A stretch of DNA of 17,475 nucleotides. Origin: an uncultured Olsenella sp. (GTDB lineage: Bacteria; Actinomycetota; Coriobacteriia; Coriobacteriales; Atopobiaceae). This document shows, piece after piece, positions 1-7,178 of this stretch. The position numbers and the translations under genes are program-made. Where the stretch lies: positions 1-17,475 of the forward strand of contig URLM01000039.1 in assembly GCA_900548775.1 (NCBI GenBank). Direction: 5' to 3'. The stretch's first letter is position 1; each line of letters opens with the position of its first letter. The notes below the pieces were generated by a model, which did not search any database, was not told the origin of the DNA, and saw only the letters and a list, made by a program, of their open reading frames with translations.

Positions 1-1697
1 GCGATGGGCTCGTCGAGGAGAAGCAGCTTGGGGCTCGTGGCCAGGGCACGGGCGATGGCAATGCGCTGACGCTGGCCACCGGAGAACTGCGACGGGAAGC
101 GGTCCACGTAGTCCGGGTTGATGCCCACGAGGTACATGAGCTCGCCGATGCGCTTGTTGATCTTGGCCTTGTCCCAGCCCTGGGCCTCGAGGGGCTCGGC
201 CAGCACGTCGTAGATGGGCATACGCGGGTCAAGCGAGCTCATGGGGTCCTGGAAGATGATCTGGAGGTTGCGGCGCAGCTCGCGGCGATCGCGGGCGTTC
301 TTCAGCTCGGAGGTCTTCTTGCCCAGGACGGTGATCGTGCCCTCCTCGGGCACCACGAGGTCCATGATCTGCATGAGCGTGGTGGACTTTCCCGAGCCAG
401 ACTCGCCGACAAGAGCCAGCGTCTCGCCCTCGTGGATGGTGAACGATGCGTGATCGACCGCGGTCATGGTTCCCTTGTTCCTGCGGATGAGGCCCTTGCC
501 CTGGATGGGGAAGGTCTTCACCAGGTCCTTGACCTCGAGAACCACGGGGCGCTGGTCACGCGGGACGTCGGCCCACTTGGGCAGCAGCGGCTCAAGCGCC
601 GGATAGACGTCGGCGTAGGTGAGGTGCTTGTCGCGAATCTGGTCCATGTGGTGGCACGAGACCAGGTGGCCCTCCCCCTCCTCGAGGGGCAGAAGCTCGG
701 GCTCGGTCACACGGCACTCGTCGGTCGCCATGGGGCAGCGCGGCGAGAAGGGGCAGCCCGCGGGAATGGCCGCAAGCGAGGGCGGGTTGCCCTTGATGGG
801 CACCAGGCGATGCTCGGCCGCCATGTGGGGCTTGGGCACGGCGCCGAGAAGGCCCATGGTGTAGGGTTGAGAAGGACGCTCGAACAGCGTGTCGATGCTC
901 GCACGCTCCACCGCACGACCGGCGTACATGACCATCACGTCATCTGCCGTGCCGGCAACAACGCCCAGGTCGTGCGTGATAAGCACGACGGCGGCACCGG
1001 TCTCCTTCTGCGCGACCTTCAGGATGTCTAGGATCTGTGCCTGGATGGTCACGTCGAGGGCCGTGGTGGGCTCGTCGGCAATGATAATGTCGGGGTTGTT
1101 CGCAATGGCAATGGCAATGACCACGCGCTGTCGCATGCCGCCGGAGAACTCGTGGGGATACGCGTCCAGGCGGTTCTCCGGGTCGGTGATGCCCACCAGG
1201 GTGAGCAGCTCGATGCAGCGCTTGCGCACCTCGTCCTTGGGCATGTCGGGATTGTGGATGAGGAGCGCCTCGGCAAGCTGGTCGCCAATGGAGAACATGG
1301 GCGTCAGGGCCGAGAGCGGATCCTGGAAGATCATCGAGATGCGGGCGCCGCGGATCTTAGACATCTCCTCGTCGCTCTTGCCGATGAGCTCCTCGCCGTT
1401 AAGCTTGACCGAGCCCGAGACGTGCGCGTTGTCATCGAGAAGCCCAATGAGCGAGAGCGCCGTGACCGACTTGCCCGATCCGGACTCGCCCACGATACCC
1501 AGGGTGCGACCGCCCCAGAGGTCAAAGTTCACGTCACGCACGGCGTGGACCACGCCGGCCTCGGTGTTGAAGGAGACGCGCAGGTTGCGAACGCTCATGA
1601 CGGGGTCGCCGGTTGGCGCACCCTTGGGCCCGTTTGCCTCGAGCAGCTCGTAGCGAAGCGTGTCGTCCATGGTTGTGGTGCTGGTGGTGTCAGACAT
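1..1697 (-). CDS. Dual-domain peptide ABC transporter ATPase (fused DppD-DppF type), C-terminal end cut off by window edge
   Basis: This is the energising subunit of a peptide importer, with both ATPase halves on one chain. I translated the minus strand from the ATG at 1697 to the left edge and found one uninterrupted frame of 565 codons. The first ATPase has Walker A GESGSGKS at residues 70-77, signature FSGGMRQR at 184-191 and Walker B IADEPT around 206-211. It is followed by the peptide-transporter C-terminal Cys motif (GCPFSPRCP). A linker of roughly 100 residues leads to a second ATPase with Walker A GESGSGKS at 431-438 and FSGGQRQR near 540. The frame leaves the window at the second Walker B (LLLLDEP). 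The start is supported by GGAG eight bases upstream. The gene begins 14 bp after the permease at 1712-2740 and is presumably co-transcribed with it. Fused ATPases of this layout are known (GsiA/YejF type). The substrate cannot be read from the sequence. Confidence 0.93.
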   Translation of the reverse strand, partial: MSDTTSTTTMDDTLRYELLEANGPKGAPTGDPVMSVRNLRVSFNTEAGVVHAVRDVNFDLWGGRTLGIVGESGSGKSVTALSLIGLLDDNAHVSGSVKLNGEELIGKSDEEMSKIRGARISMIFQDPLSALTPMFSIGDQLAEALLIHNPDMPKDEVRKRCIELLTLVGITDPENRLDAYPHEFSGGMRQRVVIAIAIANNPDIIIADEPTTALDVTIQAQILDILKVAQKETGAAVVLITHDLGVVAGTADDVMVMYAGRAVERASIDTLFERPSQPYTMGLLGAVPKPHMAAEHRLVPIKGNPPSLAAIPAGCPFSPRCPMATDECRVTEPELLPLEEGEGHLVSCHHMDQIRDKHLTYADVYPALEPLLPKWADVPRDQRPVVLEVKDLVKTFPIQGKGLIRRNKGTMTAVDHASFTIHEGETLALVGESGSGKSTTLMQIMDLVVPEEGTITVLGKKTSELKNARDRRELRRNLQIIFQDPMSSLDPRMPIYDVLAEPLEAQGWDKAKINKRIGELMYLVGINPDYVDRFPSQFSGGQRQRIAIARALATSPKLLLLDEPI

Positions 1698-1711
1698 GCG
1701 TACGTCTCCGT

Positions 1712-2740
1712 CTACTCGTGGTGTGACCCGGCAGCGGTGCCGGCGGCAGCAGCGGCGGTCTTCTCGGCCTCGTCCTTCTTGGACTCCTCGTCGGCCACCT
1801 CGCCCGCAGCGCGGGAGTAGGGGTCAAAGGCGTCCCTCAGTCCGTCGCCAATGAGCTGCATGCTCACGCACAGGATGATGAGGACAACCGATGGGATGAG
1901 GACGATCCACGGGGCAGAGAGCATGGCCGAGGAGCCCTGCGAAAGGATGTAGCCCAGCGAGGTATCGGGCGCCTTGATGCCCAGGCCCAGGAAGCTGTAG
2001 GCCGTCTCGGAGTTGATGCCGCTAATGACGCCAAGGACCGTGTCGATGACCAGGATCGAGCCCAGGTTGGGAATCAGGTGCCGAATGATGATCTTGATCG
2101 AGGGAACGCCCATGTACTTGGCCGCGCGCACGTAGTCGCGCTCGCGCAGCGAGAGCGCCATGGTACGCAGCGTTCGCGCATAGCCAATCCAGCCAAAGGC
2201 AGTGAGGCCAAGGATGAGCATGAGCCAGCCCTGGGTGCCGGAGGCGGCGCGGACGATCATGGCAACAAGAAGGAAGCTCGGGATGACAAGCAGCATATCG
2301 AGAAGCCACATGCCGATCTTCTCGCCCCATCCGCGCGCATAGGCGATGGCAGTGCCCACGATGGCCGAGATGGCAGTGGTGAGGATGGCGTAGGTGAGGC
2401 CGATCACAAGGGAGCGGCCAAGGCCGTGCACCACGCAGGCAAAGAGGTCAAAGCCGCCACCATCGGTGCCAAACCAGTGACGCGCGTTGGGGGCCACGTT
2501 GATGGCCGTAAAGTCTGGGTCGGTGTAGTCGTACTTGCAGATGAGTGGCCCAAAGATGGCGAGAAGCACCAGGATGCCCAGGATGGTGAGGCCAACCACG
2601 GCGCTCCTCTGCCTGAAGAACCTGCGCGCGATGAGGCTCGCGTAGCTTATGCGCTTGACCTCGCTGGGGCCGGCAGCGTCGGCCTGGAGTTCGAGCTGGG
2701 CATTGGTGAGCTGCTCGTTCTTGTTGTTCTGCTCTTCCAT
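1712..2740 (-). CDS. Peptide ABC transporter permease, OppC/DppC type (second transporter)
   Basis: This membrane subunit of the second peptide importer has 342 residues. An N-terminal cytoplasmic stretch leads into TM1 near 47-67. The OppC-type HWFGTDGGGFDLF segment (88-100) and five further hydrophobic segments follow. The ATPase-contacting EAA loop lies at about 203-222 (RDYVRAAKYMGVPSIKIIIR). An in-frame ATG at 2746 directly abuts the AGGAG motif, whereas the ATG at 2740 sits six bases from it, so I chose 2740. That AGGAG overlaps the stop codon of the upstream permease gene, which implies translational coupling. The C-terminal tail after the usual GDGLRDAFDP end (about residues 308-342) is longer than normal, rich in Ala, Glu and Lys, and ends in GSHHE. 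Family assignment is firm; substrate is unknown. Confidence 0.93.
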   Translation of the reverse strand: MEEQNNKNEQLTNAQLELQADAAGPSEVKRISYASLIARRFFRQRSAVVGLTILGILVLLAIFGPLICKYDYTDPDFTAINVAPNARHWFGTDGGGFDLFACVVHGLGRSLVIGLTYAILTTAISAIVGTAIAYARGWGEKIGMWLLDMLLVIPSFLLVAMIVRAASGTQGWLMLILGLTAFGWIGYARTLRTMALSLRERDYVRAAKYMGVPSIKIIIRHLIPNLGSILVIDTVLGVISGINSETAYSFLGLGIKAPDTSLGYILSQGSSAMLSAPWIVLIPSVVLIILCVSMQLIGDGLRDAFDPYSRAAGEVADEESKKDEAEKTAAAAAGTAAGSHHE

Positions 2741-2749
2741 TGCCATCTC

Positions 2750-3742
2750 CTAGCTCATCTTGATTCTGGGGTCCAGGGCCGCGGCAAAGAGGTCCGCGAG
2801 CAGGGCGCCCACAAGCGTGCAGGCGCCCGAGAAGGCGGCGACCGCAACGGCACCGTTGATGTTGTTGTTATTGATGCAGTTGATGAAGTACTCGCCCATG
2901 CCGTGGATGGCGAAGATCTTCTCCGTCATGACAGCGCCGGTGAAGATGCTGGCGATGGAGAACGCCACGTTCACCGAGGTGGGGATAAGGCTTGCGCGCA
3001 GCGCGTGCTTGCGGATGGCCTGCTTCTTGGTGAGGCCCTTGGCGCGTGCCGTGCGCACGTAGTCCGCGTGCATCTCATCCAGGAGGTAGGTGCGCTGGTT
3101 TAGGTGGTAGCCCACGGAGCTGATGATGGTGAGCACGATGGTGGGCAGAAGGATGTGCTGGAGGAAGTCAACGAGGGCGATGAAGAAGTTGGGGCCGTCG
3201 TAGCTCGAAAGGCCCGTGACGTAGAAGATGCGCTGCCCTGTCTGCTGGTTTATCTCAATGGCAAAGAACACGATGAGGATGGCCAGGACGACCGTGGGGA
3301 TGACGAGAAAGACCGAGGCCAAACCGCTCCAGAACCTGTCCTGCCATTGGTACTGCCGCTGCGCCGTATAGACGCCCAGGCTCACGCCGATCACGATGGA
3401 GAGGATCGTCGAGAGAAGCATGAGCTTGACCGAGGCGCCAATGCGGCTGGAGATCTCGTTGTTCACGGAGTCGCCTGCGGGCGAGAGACCCCAGTTCCAC
3501 TCGGTCACAATGTTGGTGAGCCAGCGCTGGTAGCGCTCGGTAACCGGGGTCTTGTCGTTGAGGTTGGCCTTGTCCAGGGATGCCTCGATGGACTCCTGGG
3601 AGGGCCGCGGCGTACGCGACTCGTAGTTCGAGCGCGGGCTCATGAAAGCGCACGCGAGGAAATAGGTAAGCGAGGTCGCAACGAAGATCATCACAATGTA
3701 GTTGACGATCCTCTTGGCCAGGTACCCTAGAAATCGTGCCAT
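2750..3742 (-). CDS. Peptide ABC transporter permease, OppB/DppB type (second transporter)
   Basis: This is the first permease of the second importer, 330 residues long. TM1 is at about 11-34. A hydrophilic outer loop (35-100) contains the usual WNWGLSPAG element, and TM2 to TM6 lie near 103-125, 142-163, 191-213, 253-273 and 299-322. The EAA loop at 227-249 reads DYVRTARAKGLTKKQ. The C-terminus ends in the OppB hallmark LDPRIKMS. The start at 3742 is supported by AAAGGAG six bases upstream; an in-frame TTG at 3769 has no such support. The segment GAVMTEKIFAIHGMGEYF (269-286) differs from the equivalent region of the other OppB here (GAILTETVFNWPGVGYE), so the two transporters belong to different subfamilies rather than being a recent duplication. 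It is the first gene after a 332-bp gap and probably starts its own transcript. Confidence 0.93.
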   Translation of the reverse strand: MARFLGYLAKRIVNYIVMIFVATSLTYFLACAFMSPRSNYESRTPRPSQESIEASLDKANLNDKTPVTERYQRWLTNIVTEWNWGLSPAGDSVNNEISSRIGASVKLMLLSTILSIVIGVSLGVYTAQRQYQWQDRFWSGLASVFLVIPTVVLAILIVFFAIEINQQTGQRIFYVTGLSSYDGPNFFIALVDFLQHILLPTIVLTIISSVGYHLNQRTYLLDEMHADYVRTARAKGLTKKQAIRKHALRASLIPTSVNVAFSIASIFTGAVMTEKIFAIHGMGEYFINCINNNNINGAVAVAAFSGACTLVGALLADLFAAALDPRIKMS

Positions 3743-3950
3743 CGAAACTCCTTTGTGCCGTTCGCGCAACCAAAGGGGGATGCACGGCAGCCTTCACCTG
3801 CGCGCCCCTTGGGGGTTCCGCTCGCCCGAGCCATATTGAGCGAAGTCCCCCTGGCACAACGAAAAGGGACGACATTTCACCATATGGCCACCCACATGTC
3901 GTGTGCCACGCAACGCCATGTGGGTCAGACGTGGCACGACACAACATGGG
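3743..3950 (-). promoter_or_regulatory. Structured 5' leader of the second peptide-transporter operon
   Basis: This stretch between the two transporter gene sets holds no convincing gene. In the minus-strand transcript several inverted repeats compete. CATGTCGTGTGCCACG (3895-3910) matches, with a small interruption, the arm at 3930-3948. Its left end is also part of CCCACATG (3891-3898), which pairs perfectly with CATGTGGG (3917-3924). The two folds share bases and cannot form together. Further downstream, 3838-3851 can pair with 3811-3823, while the run AGGGGGA there can instead pair with the TCCCCCT of 3775-3781. Such alternatives are typical of attenuators and riboswitch-like leaders. I recognise no known riboswitch or T-box consensus. 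The region may instead be a dispersed intergenic repeat. Confidence 0.4.
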
Positions 3951-3952
3951 GT

Positions 3953-3980
3953 AGTCTAGCACCACGGCTTGGTTACACAA
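3953..3980 (-). promoter_or_regulatory. Possible promoter of the second transporter operon
   Basis: On the minus strand, TTGTGT (3980-3975) and TAGACT (3958-3953) are separated by 16 bases. The -10 element is preceded by TGC, which makes it an extended -10. A start about seven bases further on would give a leader of roughly 200 nt that begins exactly with the long hairpin of the preceding entry. The -35 match is weak (three of six), so this is a candidate only. Confidence 0.3.
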
Positions 3981-4005
3981 TGGAAAAGAGTATGCAAACT
4001 AAACG

Positions 4006-4050
4006 ACCAGAACGCCCCGCACCAGCAACCAACGGTCACAGTGCGGGGCG
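4006..4050 (-). terminator. Probable terminator after the first transporter operon
   Basis: A perfect 10-bp inverted repeat, CGCCCCGCAC (4013-4022) and GTGCGGGGCG (4041-4050), flanks an 18-nt loop. It lies 24 bp downstream of the OppF-type gene on its strand. The bases after the hairpin on the minus strand (ttctggtcgttt) are only moderately T-rich, so termination may be partial. Confidence 0.5.
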
Positions 4051-4074
4051 ATTGCAATCAGTTTTGATGCTCTG

Positions 4075-5085
4075 CTAAAGCTCGATGGATGAATCCTTGA
4101 TGGGGAACGGCTGACCGTAGTGGCAGGCGCAGAAGTGTCCTCCCCCAAGGTCGCGGAAGTCCGGGCGCTCCTTGGAGCACTTCTCGGTGGCAAGCGGGCA
4201 GCGCGTGTGGAAGCGGCAGCCGGAGGGCGGGTCGATGGGTGATGGCGGGTCTCCGGCAAGGATGATGCGCTTGCGCGAGTGCTGGATGTCGGGGTCGGGC
4301 ACCGGCACGGCCGAGAGAAGCGACTGCGAGTATGGGTGGCAGGGCTTCTCGTACAGCTCCTTCCAGTCCGCGTATTCCATGAGGTTGCCCAGATACATCA
4401 CGGCCACATGGTCGGAGACGTGCTGGACCACCGAGAGATCGTGCGCGATGAAGAGGTAGGCCGTCCCAAACTCCTGTTGGAGGTCGGACAGGAGGTTGAG
4501 CACCTGCGCCTGGATGGAGACGTCAAGGGCAGAGACCGGCTCGTCGCAGATGATGAGCTTTGGCTTCAGGGCAAAGGCACGTGCAATGCCCACGCGCTGG
4601 CGCTGTCCGCCCGAGAACTCGTGCGGATAGCGGTTGATGTGCTCGGGGTTCAGACCCACCATGTCGAGAAGAGACGCCACGTACTTTGTACGCTCGACCT
4701 TGTCGGGCATCACGTTGTGGATAACGAGGGGCTCGGAGACAATCTCGCCGATGGTCATGCGCGGGTTGAGGCTCGCGTAGGGGTCCTGGAAGATGTACTG
4801 CATGTCGCGCCGCATGGCCTTGAGCTCTTTGCGGCTCATCTTCGTGACGTCCTTGCCATCGAAGGTGATCTTTCCGGAGGTGGGCTCGATGAGGCGCATG
4901 ATGCACCGACCGGTAGTGGACTTGCCGCAGCCGGACTCGCCGACAAGGCCAAGGGTCTGGCCGGGATAGATCTGGAAGCTCACGTCGCTCACCGCAGAGA
5001 CCTTGCGCTTCTCGCGAGAGAAGACGCTCGAGTCTACCGGGAATTCCTTGGTGAGGTGCTCGACCTTGAGAAGGGGCTCTGTCAT
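4075..5085 (-). CDS. Peptide ABC transporter ATPase, OppF/DppF type
   Basis: This is the second ATPase of the first importer, 336 residues, hydrolysing ATP at the cytoplasmic face of the permease pair. Walker A GESGCGKS is at 49-56, the Q-loop at Q100, signature FSGGQRQR at 157-164, Walker B CDEPVSALD at 180-188 and the switch His at H215. The C-terminal oligopeptide-transporter extension carries the spaced cysteines C290, C296, C303 and C319/C321. In solved Opp/Dpp systems this motif binds a [4Fe-4S] cluster (recalled from the literature). Its ATG shares one base with the TAA stop of the preceding ATPase gene, so translation is probably coupled. It is the last gene of the five-gene set and is followed by a hairpin. 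Confidence 0.95.
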   Translation of the reverse strand: MTEPLLKVEHLTKEFPVDSSVFSREKRKVSAVSDVSFQIYPGQTLGLVGESGCGKSTTGRCIMRLIEPTSGKITFDGKDVTKMSRKELKAMRRDMQYIFQDPYASLNPRMTIGEIVSEPLVIHNVMPDKVERTKYVASLLDMVGLNPEHINRYPHEFSGGQRQRVGIARAFALKPKLIICDEPVSALDVSIQAQVLNLLSDLQQEFGTAYLFIAHDLSVVQHVSDHVAVMYLGNLMEYADWKELYEKPCHPYSQSLLSAVPVPDPDIQHSRKRIILAGDPPSPIDPPSGCRFHTRCPLATEKCSKERPDFRDLGGGHFCACHYGQPFPIKDSSIEL

Positions 5086-6197
5086 TACGCCTCGCCTCCC
5101 TTCTCGACATGCGCGGGCGCCGCTGCCGTGGTCCTGCTCGTCTTGGGGGCATTCTTGGTGACAAAGTCCTTGTCAAGCGAGTAGTGGCAGCAAGAGTAAT
5201 GGTTGGGGCCAACCATGATGCGGCCCGGGCGCTCGGCGCGGCACTTGTCCGTGGCATACGGGCAACGCGGCGAGAACGCACAGCCAGATGGCAGCGTAAC
5301 GAGCGAGGGCGGGTTGCCCTTGATGGGCGTGAGCGGGTGCTTCTCGGTCATGACCGGGTCTGGGATCGAGCGGATGAGGCCCCAGGTGTAGGGATGCGTG
5401 GAGTTGTAGAAGATCTCATCGGCCGTACCAAACTCCACGGGGTGCCCCGCGTACATGACCATGATCTTGTCGGCAACGTCGGCAACAACGCCCAGGTCGT
5501 GCGTGATCATCACGATGGCGTTGCCGTTCTTCTTCTGCATCTCGCGCATGAGCTCGATGATCTGCGCCTGGATGGTCACGTCGAGGGCCGTGGTGGGCTC
5601 GTCGGCGATGAGGATGTCGGGGTCGCAGGCAAGCGCCATGGCAATCATGACGCGCTGGCGCATGCCACCGGAGAACTGGTGCGGGTAGTCCTTGACGCGC
5701 TGCTCGGGGTTGGGGATGCCCACCATGTCGAGAAGCTCGACGGAGCGCTTGAGCGCCTCATCCTTGGAGTAGCCGCGATGCAGGCGCAAGCCCTCGCCCA
5801 GCTGGCGGCCAATGGTGTAGACCGGATTCAGCGAGGTCATGGGGTCCTGGAAGATCATCGCGATGTCGTTGCCGCGGATGTCCTGCATCTGCTCCTCGCT
5901 CATCTTGAGGAGGGACTGGCCACGGTAGCGAACGTCACCCCCCTCGATGCGTCCCGGGGGCATGTCGATGAGGCCCATGATGGTGAGGTGCGTGACGGAC
6001 TTGCCCGATCCAGACTCGCCCACCACGCCGAGCGTCTCGCCGCGGTCGAGGGTGTAGGACACGCCGTCCACGGCCTTGACCACGCCGTCCTGCGTGTGGA
6101 AGTACATCTTGAGGTCGTCGACCTCAAGAAGGTGCTCTCCTTCGGGGACGGGCTGGTCCTTGAGGTGCATCTGCACTCTAGTCTTCTTCTTGAACAT
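5085..6197 (-). CDS. Peptide ABC transporter ATPase, OppD/DppD type
   Basis: This is the first ATPase of the first importer, 370 residues. Walker A GESGSGKS is at 60-67, Q117 in the Q-loop, signature FSGGMRQR at 175-182, Walker B LIADEPTTALD at 196-206 and the switch His at H233. The C-terminal extension contains GNPPSL and cysteines C306, C312, C319 and C336/C337. After the cysteines comes an alanine- and threonine-rich tail to residue 370 that the OppF-type partner lacks. The start at ATG 6197 lies four bases after the stop of the permease gene. The nearest Shine-Dalgarno (AAGGA) is rather far, about ten bases, so translation may depend on coupling. DppD versus OppD cannot be decided from sequence alone. 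Confidence 0.95.
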   Translation of the reverse strand: MFKKKTRVQMHLKDQPVPEGEHLLEVDDLKMYFHTQDGVVKAVDGVSYTLDRGETLGVVGESGSGKSVTHLTIMGLIDMPPGRIEGGDVRYRGQSLLKMSEEQMQDIRGNDIAMIFQDPMTSLNPVYTIGRQLGEGLRLHRGYSKDEALKRSVELLDMVGIPNPEQRVKDYPHQFSGGMRQRVMIAMALACDPDILIADEPTTALDVTIQAQIIELMREMQKKNGNAIVMITHDLGVVADVADKIMVMYAGHPVEFGTADEIFYNSTHPYTWGLIRSIPDPVMTEKHPLTPIKGNPPSLVTLPSGCAFSPRCPYATDKCRAERPGRIMVGPNHYSCCHYSLDKDFVTKNAPKTSRTTAAAPAHVEKGGEA

Positions 6198-6200
6198 GGC

Positions 6201-7172
6201 TTAGGCATCCTTCATCTTGACGTCGAGGGCATCGCGCAGGCCATCGCCCAGAAGGGTGAAGGCGAGCACCGTGGTGAGAATCGCGAGGCCGGGCATAATC
6301 ATGAGCCAGGGCTGGGTGGCCAGGTAGGTTGCGCCGTCCTGAATCATGATGCCCCAAGAGGGATTAGGTGCCTGGACGCCCATGCCCAGGAAGGACAGGG
6401 CAGCCTCGGTAAGGATTGCGGAGCCGATGTTCATCGTGGCGTAGACCACGATGACTGCCACGGAGTTGGGGAAGATGTGGCGGGCGATGATGCGCGCGTC
6501 GGAGGCGCCCATCGCACGCGCCGCGTCAACGTAGTCGTTCTCCTTGACAGTGAGGATTGCCGAACGGAACACGCGGGCGATGGACGGCCAGCCCAGGATG
6601 CCGATGGCGATAAACACGTTCTGAATGCCCGGCCCAATGACCGCGAGCATTGCTATGACAAAGAGCGTGTACGGGAAGGCCAAGAAGATGTCGGCCAACC
6701 TCATGATGATGGTGTCCCAAATGCCACCGTAATAGGCGGCAAGTGCGCCCATGATGAGGCCCAGCACGGTCGAGATGGCAGTTGCAAGAACGCCGACGGC
6801 AAGAGAGATCCTCGAACCGTAGATAACGCGGCAGAGGACGTCACGCCCCAGCGTGTCGGTGCCAAAGGGATGCTCAGGGGACGGTGCGAGCCTGGAGTTC
6901 TGCGCCATGGTTGCCGAATCGGTCTCGGTTGGGTTGCCAAGCGTGCCTGGAACCCAAAGGTCTGCCGTCAGGGCGACAACGACGACAAAGCCAATCCAAA
7001 TCATGCCGATCATAGCAAGCTTGTTGCGCTTCAGCCTCTTCCAGGCATCGCCCCACATAGTGCGAGACGAGGTCTGGGCATTGACGGCTGCAGCGGCAGC
7101 CTTTGCGGAGAAGATTCCGAGGGTGTTCTCGTCATTGCCCTTCTCTGGCGTCTGTGTGGTGTTTTCAGCCAT
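6201..7172 (-). CDS. Peptide ABC transporter permease, OppC/DppC type (first transporter)
   Basis: This is the second permease of the first importer, 323 residues. A polar N-terminus of about 48 residues precedes TM1 (about 52-71). The OppC hallmark HPFGTDTLGRDV is at 101-112. Hydrophobic segments follow near 123-146, 157-180, 183-200, 235-256 and 290-309. The EAA loop is at 213-232 (DYVDAARAMGASDARIIAR), and the end GDGLRDALDVKMKDA is typical of the family. AGAGG lies nine bases before the ATG. The gene starts six bases after the stop of the OppB-type gene, consistent with one transcript. Nothing is unusual apart from the alanine-rich patch at about 24-30. Confidence 0.95.
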   Translation of the reverse strand: MAENTTQTPEKGNDENTLGIFSAKAAAAAVNAQTSSRTMWGDAWKRLKRNKLAMIGMIWIGFVVVVALTADLWVPGTLGNPTETDSATMAQNSRLAPSPEHPFGTDTLGRDVLCRVIYGSRISLAVGVLATAISTVLGLIMGALAAYYGGIWDTIIMRLADIFLAFPYTLFVIAMLAVIGPGIQNVFIAIGILGWPSIARVFRSAILTVKENDYVDAARAMGASDARIIARHIFPNSVAVIVVYATMNIGSAILTEAALSFLGMGVQAPNPSWGIMIQDGATYLATQPWLMIMPGLAILTTVLAFTLLGDGLRDALDVKMKDA

Positions 7173-7178
7173 GCCTGC

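Noticed and set aside
2741..2746. ATG at 2746 as the start of the second OppC
   Set aside because: The Shine-Dalgarno directly abuts it, leaving no spacing. The ATG at 2740 is six bases away and is the better start.
3743..3950. T-box or known riboswitch in the leader of the second importer
   Set aside because: I looked for the T-box consensus (AGGGTGGNACCGCG) and common riboswitch cores. Only a loose resemblance (GAGCGGAACC) is present, so no known class is claimed.
3255..3980. Minus-strand 241-residue frame spanning the leader and the second OppB
   Set aside because: Its 3' part overlaps the OppB gene in another frame and its 5' part lies in the structured leader. It shows no protein-like features.
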